Shown: one piece after another, positions 9,503 through 18,847 of the stretch | How positions within the stretch are numbered: the first letter of the stretch is position 1 | How the letters are laid out: each line of letters begins with the position of its first letter | Assembly: GCF_023195775.1 (NCBI RefSeq) | Contig: NZ_CP096205.1 | Location: 3,617,001 to 3,681,000 of the forward strand | Length of the DNA: 64,000 nucleotides | Reading direction: 5' to 3' | Source of the DNA: Flavobacterium azooxidireducens | GTDB lineage: Bacteria; Bacteroidota; Bacteroidia; Flavobacteriales; Flavobacteriaceae | Position numbers and translations under genes: made by a program | The notes under the pieces: model-generated | Seen by the model: only the letters and a program-made list of their open reading frames with translations | Told to the model about the DNA's origin: nothing | The model's database searches: none

Positions 9503-9524
9503 GATGGAAGATGGAAGATGGAAG
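9501..9524. repeat. Heptanucleotide tandem repeat (AAGATGG x3)
   Basis: Three copies of AAGATGG plus a partial fourth start at the stop codon of the KdsC-like gene. The same heptamer occurs on the opposite strand as five copies at 31965-31999. Confidence 0.8.
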
Positions 9525-9535
9525 AAACGAAATGC

Positions 9536-9836
9536 TTTTTGTCATTCCGAAAGATGACGAAGTCGAAATAGGAATCTCCTGCGAAGCAGGCAAAAAAGCT
9601 ATACTTTTTGTCATTCCGAAAGATGACGAAGTCGAAAAAGTAATCTCTTAAGAAGCAGAAAAATAGCACTAAGTTACTTTTTGTCATTCCGAAAGATGAC
9701 GAAGTCGAAAATAGTAATCTCTTACGAAGCAGAAAAATAGCACTAAGTTACTTTTTGTCATTCCGAAAGATGACGCAGTCGAAAGAGGACACGAGCGATA
9801 GCGAACTGGCGAAGGAATCTCCTGCAAAACAGGCAA
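9536..9836. repeat. Four tandem copies of a ~70-bp hairpin-rich intergenic repeat
   Basis: The gap between the KdsC-like gene and ubiA is filled by four copies starting near 9536, 9605, 9678 and 9752. Each begins TTTTTGTCATTCCGAAAGATG and continues ACGAAGTCGAAA and a (G)GAATCTC or AATCTCTTA segment. Within a copy GTCAT pairs with ATGAC, GAC with GTC, and CCTGC with GCAGG (first copy), so each unit can fold into several small hairpins. Copies 2 to 4 also share AGCAGAAAAATAGCACTAAG, indicating recent local duplication. The fourth copy carries an extra GC-richer insertion. I see no gene here; a short ORF on the minus strand merely translates the repeats. Confidence 0.9.
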
Positions 9837-9878
9837 AAAGCGACTAAATTTTCATAAAAAAACAATTGAACTAACAAG

Positions 9879-10811
9879 ATGATTTATCTAAAATTAATAC
9901 GATACAAAAACCTACTCCTACTTGCTTTAATGCAATTAATTTTCCGATACGGATTTTTAAACCAACAAGATGGATATTTAGCATTGGCGGATTGGCAGTA
10001 TTTTCTATTTGTTTTATCCACTGTTTTATTGGCAGCGGCTGGTTATGTAATTAATGATATTTTTGACCAGGAAACCGATACCATCAATCGACCGGAGAAA
10101 GTAATTGTTGGAAAAGCCATTTCCGAATCAAGAGCCTATAATATTTATGTAGGACTTAATATTGCCGGTGTTGCCATTGGTTTTTATCTTTCCAATTTAA
10201 TTAATAAACCAAGTTTTGCTACGATTTTCATCTTCATTGCAGCCTGTCTTTATTTTTATGCAACCACTTTGAAGAAGATGTTGTTGCTAGGTAATCTTTT
10301 AGTTGCTTTTATTCTTGGGTTAAGTGTTTTAATTATTGGTGTATTTGATTTATATCCGGCTACTTATGATGGAAATCGTGAGAAAATGGGTTTACTATTT
10401 AAAATTCTTACCGATTATGCCATTTTTGCTTTTGTAGTAAATTTTATTCGGGAAATAATTAAAGATGCGGAAGATACAAAAGGTGATTATAACCAAGGAA
10501 TGCAAACGCTTCCAATTGTTTTGGGTATTAACAGAACAGCTAAAATAATTTTCGTTTTATTGCTTGCTGCAATTGCTATTATATTTTGGTATACGAATCA
10601 GCATTTGATGGATTTTAACTTGTATTATGCTGTTTTATATGTACTTTTCTTAGTTATTGGTCCTCTTTTATATGCTTTAATTAAAAGTTGGAATGCTAAA
10701 TCCAGTTCAGATTTTCGTCATTTGAGTATCATTTTAAAATGGGTTATTTTCTTTGGGATTTTGTCGATTGCTGTGATTACATATAACATCAAAATCAATA
10801 CAAATGCTTAG
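9879..10811 (+). CDS. UbiA-family prenyltransferase
   Basis: The 310-residue polytopic membrane protein has the two Asp-rich motifs of UbiA enzymes: NDIFDQETDTINRPEK near residue 60 and DAEDTKGDYNQGMQTLP near residue 195, which bind the Mg-diphosphate of the prenyl donor. Bacteroidota members in this position are often annotated as geranylgeranylglycerol-phosphate geranylgeranyltransferases, but the acceptor cannot be read from sequence. It overlaps maf by 8 bp, implying translational coupling. Confidence 0.88.
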   Translation: MIYLKLIRYKNLLLLALMQLIFRYGFLNQQDGYLALADWQYFLFVLSTVLLAAAGYVINDIFDQETDTINRPEKVIVGKAISESRAYNIYVGLNIAGVAIGFYLSNLINKPSFATIFIFIAACLYFYATTLKKMLLLGNLLVAFILGLSVLIIGVFDLYPATYDGNREKMGLLFKILTDYAIFAFVVNFIREIIKDAEDTKGDYNQGMQTLPIVLGINRTAKIIFVLLLAAIAIIFWYTNQHLMDFNLYYAVLYVLFLVIGPLLYALIKSWNAKSSSDFRHLSIILKWVIFFGILSIAVITYNIKINTNA

Positions 10812-11391
10812 AGAAAAACTAAAATCGTATAAAATAATTTTAGCTTCGGGTTCGCCCAGAAGACAACAGTTTTTTAAAGATTTAGACATTGATTTTGAAA
10901 TTCGTTTAAAAGAAGTGGAAGAAATTTATCCGCTACATCTTCAAGCACAAGAAATTACTAATTATTTAGCGGAATTAAAAGCCAAAGCATTTGATGGAGA
11001 ACTAAAACCAAACGAAATTCTAATCACGAGCGACACTATCGTTTGGCACAACAATCAATGTTTAGGTAAGCCTAAAGATGAAGAAGATGCTTTTAAAATG
11101 TTACAATCTTTGTCTAATTCTACGCATGAAGTGATTACTTCAGTGTGTTTTAAAACAAATTCAAAAACCGAAACATTTCATGAAGTCACAAAAGTAACAT
11201 TTCGTGAACTTTCTGATGAAGCAATTCGTTACTATTTAACCAATTACAAACCGTTTGACAAAGCCGGAAGTTATGCCATTCAAGAATGGATTGGCTATGT
11301 TGGCATCAGTAAAATTGAAGGTTCATATACCAATGTTGTTGGGATGCCAATGCATTTAGTTTATCAAAAAATGCTTACTTTTGTCCCCTAA
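10804..11391 (+). CDS. maf: Maf-like nucleoside triphosphate pyrophosphatase
   Basis: The 195-residue product has the Maf signature ILASGSPRRQQFF near the N-terminus and SDTIVWHNNQCLGKP with the conserved acidic residues. Maf proteins hydrolyse non-canonical or specific NTPs to NMP and pyrophosphate and have been linked to septum control. The gene starts inside the end of ubiA and is followed 9 bp later by an MscS-like gene. Confidence 0.92.
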   Translation: MLREKLKSYKIILASGSPRRQQFFKDLDIDFEIRLKEVEEIYPLHLQAQEITNYLAELKAKAFDGELKPNEILITSDTIVWHNNQCLGKPKDEEDAFKMLQSLSNSTHEVITSVCFKTNSKTETFHEVTKVTFRELSDEAIRYYLTNYKPFDKAGSYAIQEWIGYVGISKIEGSYTNVVGMPMHLVYQKMLTFVP

Positions 11392-11400
11392 TTCAACACC

Positions 11401-11931
11401 ATGGAGTTTGTTAATTTATATATAAAAGAAGTTGTTGCTTCGGGCATAGTTATTGTTATTGCTATTATCTTACGTTTATTAGTTGCGAAAATTGTTAGAA
11501 GGTTTGCTCGAGTTAGTGAAATCCTTGTGCATCGAACAAATCTTGTTATCAAGTATTTTAATATTTTAATTGGAATAATCACAATAATTGAATTATTCAT
11601 TATTTGGGGTGTAAAACCACAAAATGTTATCTTAGTTACCTCTTCTGTTTTTGCTGTAATTGGCGTGGCAATGTTTGCTCAATGGTCCATTTTGAGTAAT
11701 GTTTCATCAGGAATTATTTTGTTCTTTTCGGCTCCTTTCAAAATTGGTGATACCATCAGAATTCACGATAAAGATTTTCCGATAGAAGCAGAAATCGAAG
11801 ATATTAGAGGATTTCACACGTATTTGAAAACTGCAGAAGGCGAACTTATCACATATCCAAATAGCTTACTACTTCAAAAAGGGGTTACTGTGATTAAATT
11901 TCCACGAGAAGAAAAGGAATTCATAGATTAA
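11401..11931 (+). CDS. Small mechanosensitive channel, MscS family
   Basis: The 176-residue product has three predicted N-terminal membrane spans and the MscS beta domain. The pore-lining third helix region is seen as SVFAVIGVAMFAQWSILSNV, followed by GIILFFSAPFKIGDTIRI, the MscS hallmark. It lacks the C-terminal cage of full-length MscS, which is normal for the short subfamily. The role is release of solutes on hypo-osmotic shock. It probably shares the upstream ubiA-maf transcript. Confidence 0.88.
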   Translation: MEFVNLYIKEVVASGIVIVIAIILRLLVAKIVRRFARVSEILVHRTNLVIKYFNILIGIITIIELFIIWGVKPQNVILVTSSVFAVIGVAMFAQWSILSNVSSGIILFFSAPFKIGDTIRIHDKDFPIEAEIEDIRGFHTYLKTAEGELITYPNSLLLQKGVTVIKFPREEKEFID

Positions 11932-11983
11932 CATTTTATTTATAGTAGTTTAATTGGTTTTAGCGTTATATTGCAATAAATAT

Positions 11984-13813
11984 ATGAACCAAAAACACTT
12001 TTTTACGCTATTTTTTCTCTGTTTGTTTTTGTTTTCCTCAGGTCAAGAGAAAAAAACAGAAACAGATTCAACTTCACTTACTTATAAAAGAATTGAAAAC
12101 TACTCTAAAAAAAATAACTTTACAAAGTTTCTTCATAAACTTGTTTTTAAGACTACAAAAGTCACTCCAATTAAACCAAAAAGCGTAAAAATTCCTGAAA
12201 AAAATCATACTCTTTACGAGGGTAAAATCATTCGAAATATTAATATTCAAACTCTTGATCCATTTGGATATTCTGAAAAAGATACAGCAAAAAAGCCAAA
12301 ACGATTTACTGAAAAAGCTGCCAATTCTATCCATGTAAAATCTAAAAAATTTGCCATTAGAAATATTGTTCTTATTAAACGAAATAAACCCTATGACAGT
12401 TTGATGATTAAAGAGACAGAGCGTTTAATACGTTCGCAACGATTTATAAGAAGGGTAGATATTTCTAGTGAATTAGTCTCAGCACAATCTGACAGTGTAG
12501 ATATAAACATTACAGTATTAGATTCATGGAGTTTGATTCCTAATGCCAGTTTATCTTCTTCAAGAGGATCTTATGAATTAACTGAACGTAACTTTCTCGG
12601 AACTGGCCACTTATGGGACAATCGTTTTCAACATGATTTAGACGACAAAAGAAATGCTTTTTCAACACGTTATGTTATTCCAAATATTAGAAATAGTTAT
12701 GTTCAAACGGCATTCAATTATCAAATTGATTTAGATAATAATTATGCTAAAAGTATTGAAATGGAAAGAAGATTTTTCTCTCCTTATACCCGCTGGGCCG
12801 GTGGTGTTTTTTTGGAAAATAGATTACGAAGAGATAGTTTGCCGGATTTTAGTCAAGAATATAAACTGCAGACTTTTAAATTTAATACGATAGATATTTG
12901 GGGAGGCCATTCATTTGATATCACGAGAGAGAATAATGTGAATGAACGATCAACTAACTTTGTTACTACTCTAAGATATTTAAAAATAAACTATTTAGAA
13001 GACATAACCAGTGATTTTGACCCAATCGATTTTTATACAAATGAATCTTTTTGGTTAAGTGGAATTGGAATTTCTTCCCGAAAATTCGTTCAAGAAAAAT
13101 TTGTTTTTAACTATGATATTGTGGAAGATATTCCGATTGGAAAATATTACGGAGTTACGATTGGAAATCAACTCAAGAACTTTGATAATCGATGGTATGT
13201 TGGAGCGAGAGCAACATTTGGGAATTATTTTAAATGGGGCTATTTAAGTACAAATTATGAATATGGTACTTTTTTTAGAGACAAAAAAAACGAACAAAGT
13301 GCTTTTGTTGCTCAAATAAATTATTTTACTCCTTTAATGGAATTTGGAAGATGGAAATTACGTCAGTTTTTTAAAAGTGATATAATTCTTGGAGGTCATC
13401 GCTTAGACATTCAAGGCGATAAAATATCTATAAATGAATCAAACGGAATTTCAGGATTTAATGATCCTAAGTTTTTAGGAACAAAAAAAATGATTTTTTC
13501 TTTTCAAACACAATCCTACTCTCCTTGGGATTGGGCCGGATTTCGATTCAGTCCATTTTTTAATTTTTCAATGGCGTTTTTGGGAAATACAGAATACGAT
13601 TTCCAAAAAAGTAAGGGATACGCTAAGTTAGGAATGGGTGTTTTGATTACAAATGACTACTTAGTATTTAATTCTTTCCAAATTTCTTTTGCCTACTACC
13701 CAAGTATACCTAATGATGGTGAAAATTTATTCAAATCTAATACGTTTAAAACAGATGATTTTGGTTATTTAGATTTTGAAATTAATAAACCAAGAGTTGT
13801 TTTGTATCAATAA
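11984..13813 (+). CDS. BamA/Omp85-like outer-membrane protein
   Basis: The ATG at 11984 gives MNQKHFFTLFFLCLFLFSSG, a signal peptide; the frame is open upstream from 11954 but without a better start. Of about 609 residues, the region near 100-190 resembles a POTRA module (FAIRNIVLIKRNKPYDSLMI and DSVDINITVLDSWSL). The rest alternates aromatic and polar residues as in a beta-barrel. Architecture suggests an Omp85-superfamily member, but no chaperone partner gene is adjacent and the substrate is unknown. Confidence 0.75.
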   Translation: MNQKHFFTLFFLCLFLFSSGQEKKTETDSTSLTYKRIENYSKKNNFTKFLHKLVFKTTKVTPIKPKSVKIPEKNHTLYEGKIIRNINIQTLDPFGYSEKDTAKKPKRFTEKAANSIHVKSKKFAIRNIVLIKRNKPYDSLMIKETERLIRSQRFIRRVDISSELVSAQSDSVDINITVLDSWSLIPNASLSSSRGSYELTERNFLGTGHLWDNRFQHDLDDKRNAFSTRYVIPNIRNSYVQTAFNYQIDLDNNYAKSIEMERRFFSPYTRWAGGVFLENRLRRDSLPDFSQEYKLQTFKFNTIDIWGGHSFDITRENNVNERSTNFVTTLRYLKINYLEDITSDFDPIDFYTNESFWLSGIGISSRKFVQEKFVFNYDIVEDIPIGKYYGVTIGNQLKNFDNRWYVGARATFGNYFKWGYLSTNYEYGTFFRDKKNEQSAFVAQINYFTPLMEFGRWKLRQFFKSDIILGGHRLDIQGDKISINESNGISGFNDPKFLGTKKMIFSFQTQSYSPWDWAGFRFSPFFNFSMAFLGNTEYDFQKSKGYAKLGMGVLITNDYLVFNSFQISFAYYPSIPNDGENLFKSNTFKTDDFGYLDFEINKPRVVLYQ

Positions 13814-13963
13814 ATTTAAGTATTTAACAAATTTTTTATAAAATAAATCAAATATTAACTATTTTTCATTTATATTTTAATTATCTTTACATGACATTAT
13901 TCATTTCGATAACTTAATTAAAAAATACCACTTACGATTTTATTAATTTTAATCTAATAAGTC

Positions 13964-14377
13964 ATGAAAAGGGTATGTTTGTTTTTAATTATTTTCTTTT
14001 TATTTCCAACAAAACTTTTATTGAGTCAGTCCTATTCTTCGGTGTATAATTTAGAAGAATATAACCAAATTCAAGTTCCTTTAGATTCAATTCGTTACTA
14101 CTATTATCCAAATCTTCAAGCTTACTTTGACACTCATAAAAAAGAATATATTTATAAAAAAAGTGGTGAATGGATTCGCGAAAAATCAATTCCAAATGAT
14201 TACAGAGGCTACTCATTATTCAACAAAAATTATGAAATAATAAATGGCTTAGTGAACGAAGACAATCCTGAAAAACACATTGAAACACATAAAGATATCT
14301 ATCCACAAATATTTACCGCTAAAGAAATGCGAAAAAAACTGGAAAAAATAAAGCAAAATGCTTTAACCTACAATTAG
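13964..14377 (+). CDS. Secreted hypothetical protein
   Basis: The 137-residue product has a signal peptide ending near LLLSQS, followed by a hydrophilic region with LDSIRYYYYPNLQAYFDT and a Lys-rich end. No known domain is recognised. A TATCTTTA box about 80 bp upstream may be a promoter. It is monocistronic and ends at a terminator. Confidence 0.7.
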   Translation: MKRVCLFLIIFFLFPTKLLLSQSYSSVYNLEEYNQIQVPLDSIRYYYYPNLQAYFDTHKKEYIYKKSGEWIREKSIPNDYRGYSLFNKNYEIINGLVNEDNPEKHIETHKDIYPQIFTAKEMRKKLEKIKQNALTYN

Positions 14378-14398
14378 AATTGGTTTTAATAAGGGAAG

Positions 14399-14436
14399 AC
14401 AGTCTGAATGAGTTATTTATTCGGACTGTTTTTTTA
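14399..14436 (+). terminator. Rho-independent terminator
   Basis: ACAGTCTGAAT (14399-14409) pairs with ATTCGGACTGT (14419-14429) with one G-T pair, followed by a run of Ts. It closes the preceding hypothetical gene. Confidence 0.85.
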
Positions 14437-14480
14437 TTGTTAAAGAAATTCTAATTAAAAAATCAACTTATTTAATTCAC

Positions 14481-14488
14481 TATATTTG
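14481..14488 (+). promoter_or_regulatory. Bacteroidota -7 box (TATATTTG) for the PIG-L operon
   Basis: TATATTTG matches TANNTTTG and lies 26 bp before the ATG at 14515. A -33 TTG is not seen at the usual distance. Confidence 0.45.
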
Positions 14489-14514
14489 ACTTTTACTGAA
14501 AAACTGTGCATTCA

Positions 14515-17019
14515 ATGGGGTTAAAAAAATACTTTATACTTTTATTATTACTTTTTGCTTCAACTTTATTGGCTCAACAGCCGCAAAAACCGTCTTCGGT
14601 GGAAATCTATCATCAGATTCAAAAACTTAATTTTTTAGGTTCTGTATTATATGTTGCTGCTCATCCGGATGACGAAAATACGCGATTAATTTCCTACATG
14701 GCTAATCATGTAAAAGCCAGAACTGGTTATTTATCTATTACTCGAGGAGATGGTGGTCAAAATCTTATCGGAACAGAATTACGTGAACTATTAGGCGTAA
14801 TTAGAACCCAAGAATTATTAGAAGCCAGAAAAATAGACGGCGGGGAGCAATTTTTTACTCGTGCTAATGATTTTGGTTTTTCAAAAGTACCTGATGAAAC
14901 CCTTAAAATTTGGAATAAAAATGAAGTGCTTGAAGATATGATCTACATCATCCGAAAATTTAAACCGGATGTTATCATTAATCGTTTTGACCACCGTTCA
15001 CCCGGAACAACACACGGTCATCACACTTCTTCTGCAATGCTTTCGATTGAGCTTTTTGACCAAACAAATGATCCAAAAGTTTATCCAAATCAATTAAAAT
15101 TTACTTCTACTTGGCAACCTAAAAGATTGTTTTTCAATACTTCATGGTGGTTTTATGGTGGGAAAGAAAAATTTGATAAAGCCGACAAAAGCAAGTTGAA
15201 TAATTTTGACATGGGTGTCTATTATCCTTCTTTTGGAAAATCAAATCAGGAAATTGCCGCTCTCAGCCGAAGTCGCCACCAATCACAAGGATTCGGAAGC
15301 ACCGGTTCAAGAGGTGATGAAATTGAATATTTAGAACTTATTAAAGGTGAAGCAGCTAAAGACAATAAAAATATTTTTGAAGGAATTGATACATCTTGGA
15401 ATCGTGTAAAAGGAGGAGCAGAAATTGGAAAATTAGTGACTCAAATTGAAAAAGATTTTGATTTCAGAAATCCATCAGCGAGTATTCCAAAATTAATAGA
15501 AGCATATACTTTAATTCAAAAATTGGATGACGAACATTGGAAAAAGATCAAAGCAGAAGAAATAAAAAAAATCATCTCCGGATGTGCCGGATTATTTTTA
15601 GAAGCTGTTGCCGAATCACAAAGTTCAACCCCGGGAAGCACCTTAAAAGTAAGAATTGAAGCCATTAACCGCAGTAATCAAAAAATGGTCTTAAATAGTA
15701 TCAACACTAATCCTTCGTCTATAACAGCTTTTTCAACTACAGCCCTAAAAAACAATCAACCGCAGTATATTGATTTGGAACTAAATCTTGATAAAAATGA
15801 GGAATACACTGCTCCTTATTGGCTAAAAGAGCAAGGAACTGTTGGAATGTATGCCGTTTCTAATCAAGAAAATATTGGAATTCCTGATATTATCCGAACT
15901 ATTTCGGTTACTTTCTTGGTGGAAATTAATGGGACTGTAATTCCTTTTGAACGAGAAGTAATTTACAAATATAATGATGAAGTAAAAGGCGAAGTTTACA
16001 AACCATTTGATGTTGTACCGGTAGCAACTTCATCGATTTTAGATAAAGTTAAAATCTTTAATTCTGAAAAAAATAAATCGGTTGGTGTAAAAATCAAAGC
16101 CGGAAAAGATGATGTAAGTGGAAATGCATTTCTTACAGTTGCTCAAGGTTGGAAAGTATCACCCGAATCCATTCCATTCCAAATCAACAAAAAAGGTGGA
16201 GAAACAACGGTTTATTTTGAAGTCACTCCTCCCAAAAATTCTGCTGAAATCACAGCGACAAGTTATTTGGTTGTAGATGGCGAAAAATTAGACAAAGAGC
16301 AAATCAACATTCAATACGAACACATTGCTCAACAACAAGTTTTAGCAAATTCTGAAGCCAAATTCAGCAAGTTAGATATCATCATCAAAAATGAAAAAAT
16401 AGCTTACATAATGGGAGCCGGCGATGAAGTTCCGCTTTATCTTTCGCAAATGGGATATGAAGTTACGATTTTAAAACCTGAAGAAATCACGCTTGAAAAT
16501 CTTCAAAACTTTCAAGTTGTTGTTATGGGAATTAGAGCTTACAATACAGTAGACGAATTATCATTCAAACAACAATTATTATTCGATTTTGTCAAAAATG
16601 GCAATACAATGATTGTGCAATATAATACAACAGGAAAACTTACTGTAAAAGAATTAGCTCCATTTTCACTAAAATTATCAAGAGACAGAGTGACAGAAGA
16701 AGATGCAGAAGTTCGTTTCTTAGCTCCAAATCACAAAATAGTAAACTTTCCTAACAAAATAACTTCCAATGATTTTAAAGGATGGGTTCAAGAGCAAGGT
16801 TTGTATTATCCAAACGAATGGGACGCAACCTTCACCCCTATTCTCTCATCTAACGACAAAGGTGAAGATCCAAAAAACGGAGGTCTTTTAGTGGCTCAAT
16901 ACGGAAAAGGATATTATATTTACACCGGTTTGAGCTTCTTTAGAGAACTTCCGGCAGGTGTTTCAGGAGCGTATCGCTTGTTTGCAAACATGATTTCTAT
17001 CGGAACCAAAACAAATTAG
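14515..17019 (+). CDS. PIG-L (LmbE-like) family deacetylase
   Basis: The ATG at 14515 gives MGLKKYFILLLLLFASTLLA, a signal peptide; the GTG nine bases upstream is less likely. The product is about 834 residues. The N-terminal catalytic domain has AHPDDENTR and a later HGHHTSSA segment, supplying the zinc-binding His/Asp/His of GlcNAc-type de-N-acetylases. A central beta-rich region and a C-terminal glutamine-amidotransferase-like fold (MGAGDEVPLYLSQMGYEV) follow, a layout common in Bacteroidota. It leads a tight operon with a symporter and TonB receptor, suggesting processing of an amino-sugar or similar conjugate; this is inference. Confidence 0.88.
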   Translation: MGLKKYFILLLLLFASTLLAQQPQKPSSVEIYHQIQKLNFLGSVLYVAAHPDDENTRLISYMANHVKARTGYLSITRGDGGQNLIGTELRELLGVIRTQELLEARKIDGGEQFFTRANDFGFSKVPDETLKIWNKNEVLEDMIYIIRKFKPDVIINRFDHRSPGTTHGHHTSSAMLSIELFDQTNDPKVYPNQLKFTSTWQPKRLFFNTSWWFYGGKEKFDKADKSKLNNFDMGVYYPSFGKSNQEIAALSRSRHQSQGFGSTGSRGDEIEYLELIKGEAAKDNKNIFEGIDTSWNRVKGGAEIGKLVTQIEKDFDFRNPSASIPKLIEAYTLIQKLDDEHWKKIKAEEIKKIISGCAGLFLEAVAESQSSTPGSTLKVRIEAINRSNQKMVLNSINTNPSSITAFSTTALKNNQPQYIDLELNLDKNEEYTAPYWLKEQGTVGMYAVSNQENIGIPDIIRTISVTFLVEINGTVIPFEREVIYKYNDEVKGEVYKPFDVVPVATSSILDKVKIFNSEKNKSVGVKIKAGKDDVSGNAFLTVAQGWKVSPESIPFQINKKGGETTVYFEVTPPKNSAEITATSYLVVDGEKLDKEQINIQYEHIAQQQVLANSEAKFSKLDIIIKNEKIAYIMGAGDEVPLYLSQMGYEVTILKPEEITLENLQNFQVVVMGIRAYNTVDELSFKQQLLFDFVKNGNTMIVQYNTTGKLTVKELAPFSLKLSRDRVTEEDAEVRFLAPNHKIVNFPNKITSNDFKGWVQEQGLYYPNEWDATFTPILSSNDKGEDPKNGGLLVAQYGKGYYIYTGLSFFRELPAGVSGAYRLFANMISIGTKTN

Positions 17020-17022
17020 TAC

Positions 17023-17130
17023 ATGGAAGAGAAAAAAAAAATAGCCATAAAAAGCATTTACATTTGGGTGTTAGTTGCTAATGCTTTATACATCATTTTG
17101 TTTTACTTTATTAAGACTTATTTTTCCTAA
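17023..17130 (+). CDS. 35-residue single-span membrane microprotein
   Basis: An ATG at 17023 opens MEEKKKIAIKSIYIWVLVAN and continues with a hydrophobic helix ending KTYFS, 35 residues in all. It starts 3 bp after the PIG-L stop and ends 3 bp before the symporter ATG, so it sits exactly in phase with a dense operon. The charged start followed by one membrane span predicts an N-in inner-membrane peptide. No homologue is recalled. It could be a small subunit or regulator of the adjacent sodium:solute symporter. Confidence 0.6.
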   Translation: MEEKKKIAIKSIYIWVLVANALYIILFYFIKTYFS

Positions 17131-17133
17131 TCC

Positions 17134-18840
17134 ATGCAAACACTCGATTGGTTCATACTCGTTTTTACGCTACTTTTTATTGTAGTCTATGGTGCATGGA
17201 AAACAAAAGGTAGCGAAAATGTAAAAGATTATATTTTAGGAAATAACGAAACCAAATGGTGGACAATTGGAATTTCAGTGATGGCAACGCAAGCCAGTGC
17301 GATTACTTTTCTTTCTACACCCGGCCAAGCTTTTCATGATGGAATGGGGTTTGTGCAATTCTACTTCGGATTGCCAATAGCCATGGTAATAATATGTATA
17401 TTTTTTATACCAATATATCATAAACTCAATGTTTATACAGCTTATGAATTTTTAGAAAATAGATTCGACTTAAAAACCAGAAGTTTAGCAGCGGGTCTTT
17501 TTTTAATTCAAAGAGGTTTGGCAGCAGGAATTACGATTTATGCTCCGGCCATTATTTTATCTTCCATTTTGGGATGGAATCTAAATTTACTCAATTTCAT
17601 TATTGGTATTTTAGTGATTATTTACACCGTTTCCGGTGGAACAAAAGCCGTGAATGTGACCCAAAAGCAACAAATGTTCATCATTATGTCTGGAATGTTC
17701 ATTGCTTTTTATTTAATTTTAAGTTATTTACCTGAAGAAGTTTCGTTTAGCAACGCTCTTCAAATTGCAGGTGTGAATGAAAAAATGAATATTCTTGATT
17801 TTTCTGTTAACCCGAATAGTCGTTACACCTTTTGGAGCGGAATTACCGGCGGATTATTTTTGGCTCTCTCCTATTTTGGAACCGATCAATCGCAAGTGCA
17901 ACGCTATCTTTCCGGAAAATCGGTTCGCGAAAGTCAACTCGGACTTATTTTCAACGGATTTCTGAAAGTGCCCATGCAATTTTTTATTCTTCTCACAGGG
18001 GTAATGGTTTTTGTATTTTTTCAGTTTAATAAAGTGCCGCTAAATTTTAATCCAACCAGCCAAATTGCAGTTGAAAAATCAATTTATGCCGAAGAATATC
18101 AGTCGTTACAAATGCAACTGGAAGAAATCCATGAAGAAAAGAAAATAGTAACACTCACTTACGCCAATCAATTGAACATTGATGTAGACAATCCAACGTT
18201 ACGAAAAAGAATGATTGGATTATATGAAAAAGAAAAATTGCTGAAAGAAGAAGCCAAAGCAATCATCAAAAGTTTGAACCAAGAATCAAATGACAAAGAT
18301 TATGTGTTTATTCATTTTATTCTACATTATTTACCAACCGGTTTAGTGGGATTATTGTTGGCCGTTATTCTTTCAGCAGCCATGTCTTCTACAGCTTCAG
18401 AATTAAATGCTCTTTCTTCTACAACAGTAATTGACATTTATAAACGAAATGTAAAAGGTGAAAAATCAGATAAACATTTTGTACAAGCTTCAAAGTTTTT
18501 CACTTTTCTTTGGGGTGCAATTGCCATTCTTTTCGCTTGTTTCGGAACTTTAGTAGAAAATCTTATTCAATTAGTCAATATCATTGGTTCTGTATTCTAC
18601 GGAACCATTCTTGGCATATTTCTTGTTGCATTCTTTCTGAAATTTATCAAAGGAAATGCTATTTTTTATGGAGGCGTCATTAGTCAATTAATCATTTTTG
18701 TGATTTATTACTTTTGCATTCATATTTATCCATCCGGAAAAGAAATATTAGGCTATTTATGGCTTAATGCGTTTGGTGCAGGATTTACTATAGCATTGTC
18801 TTTTTTTATTCAAGTTTTTTCGAAGCCTAAACTTAACTAA
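17134..18840 (+). CDS. Sodium:solute symporter (SSS family)
   Basis: The 568-residue polytopic protein carries the SSS family features: GNNETKWWTIGISVMATQAS near residue 37, the YTVSGGTKAVNVTQ block near residue 168, and the late LLAVILSAAMSSTASELNAL segment. A hydrophilic insert of roughly 70 residues (about 315-385) separates two spans. It probably imports the product released by the upstream deacetylase or brought in by the downstream receptor. The substrate cannot be told from sequence. Confidence 0.9.
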   Translation: MQTLDWFILVFTLLFIVVYGAWKTKGSENVKDYILGNNETKWWTIGISVMATQASAITFLSTPGQAFHDGMGFVQFYFGLPIAMVIICIFFIPIYHKLNVYTAYEFLENRFDLKTRSLAAGLFLIQRGLAAGITIYAPAIILSSILGWNLNLLNFIIGILVIIYTVSGGTKAVNVTQKQQMFIIMSGMFIAFYLILSYLPEEVSFSNALQIAGVNEKMNILDFSVNPNSRYTFWSGITGGLFLALSYFGTDQSQVQRYLSGKSVRESQLGLIFNGFLKVPMQFFILLTGVMVFVFFQFNKVPLNFNPTSQIAVEKSIYAEEYQSLQMQLEEIHEEKKIVTLTYANQLNIDVDNPTLRKRMIGLYEKEKLLKEEAKAIIKSLNQESNDKDYVFIHFILHYLPTGLVGLLLAVILSAAMSSTASELNALSSTTVIDIYKRNVKGEKSDKHFVQASKFFTFLWGAIAILFACFGTLVENLIQLVNIIGSVFYGTILGIFLVAFFLKFIKGNAIFYGGVISQLIIFVIYYFCIHIYPSGKEILGYLWLNAFGAGFTIALSFFIQVFSKPKLN

Positions 18841-18847
18841 GATTGTT

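Noticed and set aside
9499..9687. 62-residue minus-strand ORF with FRNDKK repeats
   Set aside because: The protein repeats follow the DNA repeats exactly; it is a translation of the repeat block.
9536..9836. Repeat array considered as CRISPR
   Set aside because: The units contain internal hairpins and no regular unique spacers of constant length; spacing is about 69-74 bp and there are no cas genes. It fits a tandem intergenic repeat.
14506..14514. GTG start for the PIG-L gene
   Set aside because: The ATG at 14515 gives a clean signal peptide and lies at a normal distance from the TATATTTG box.
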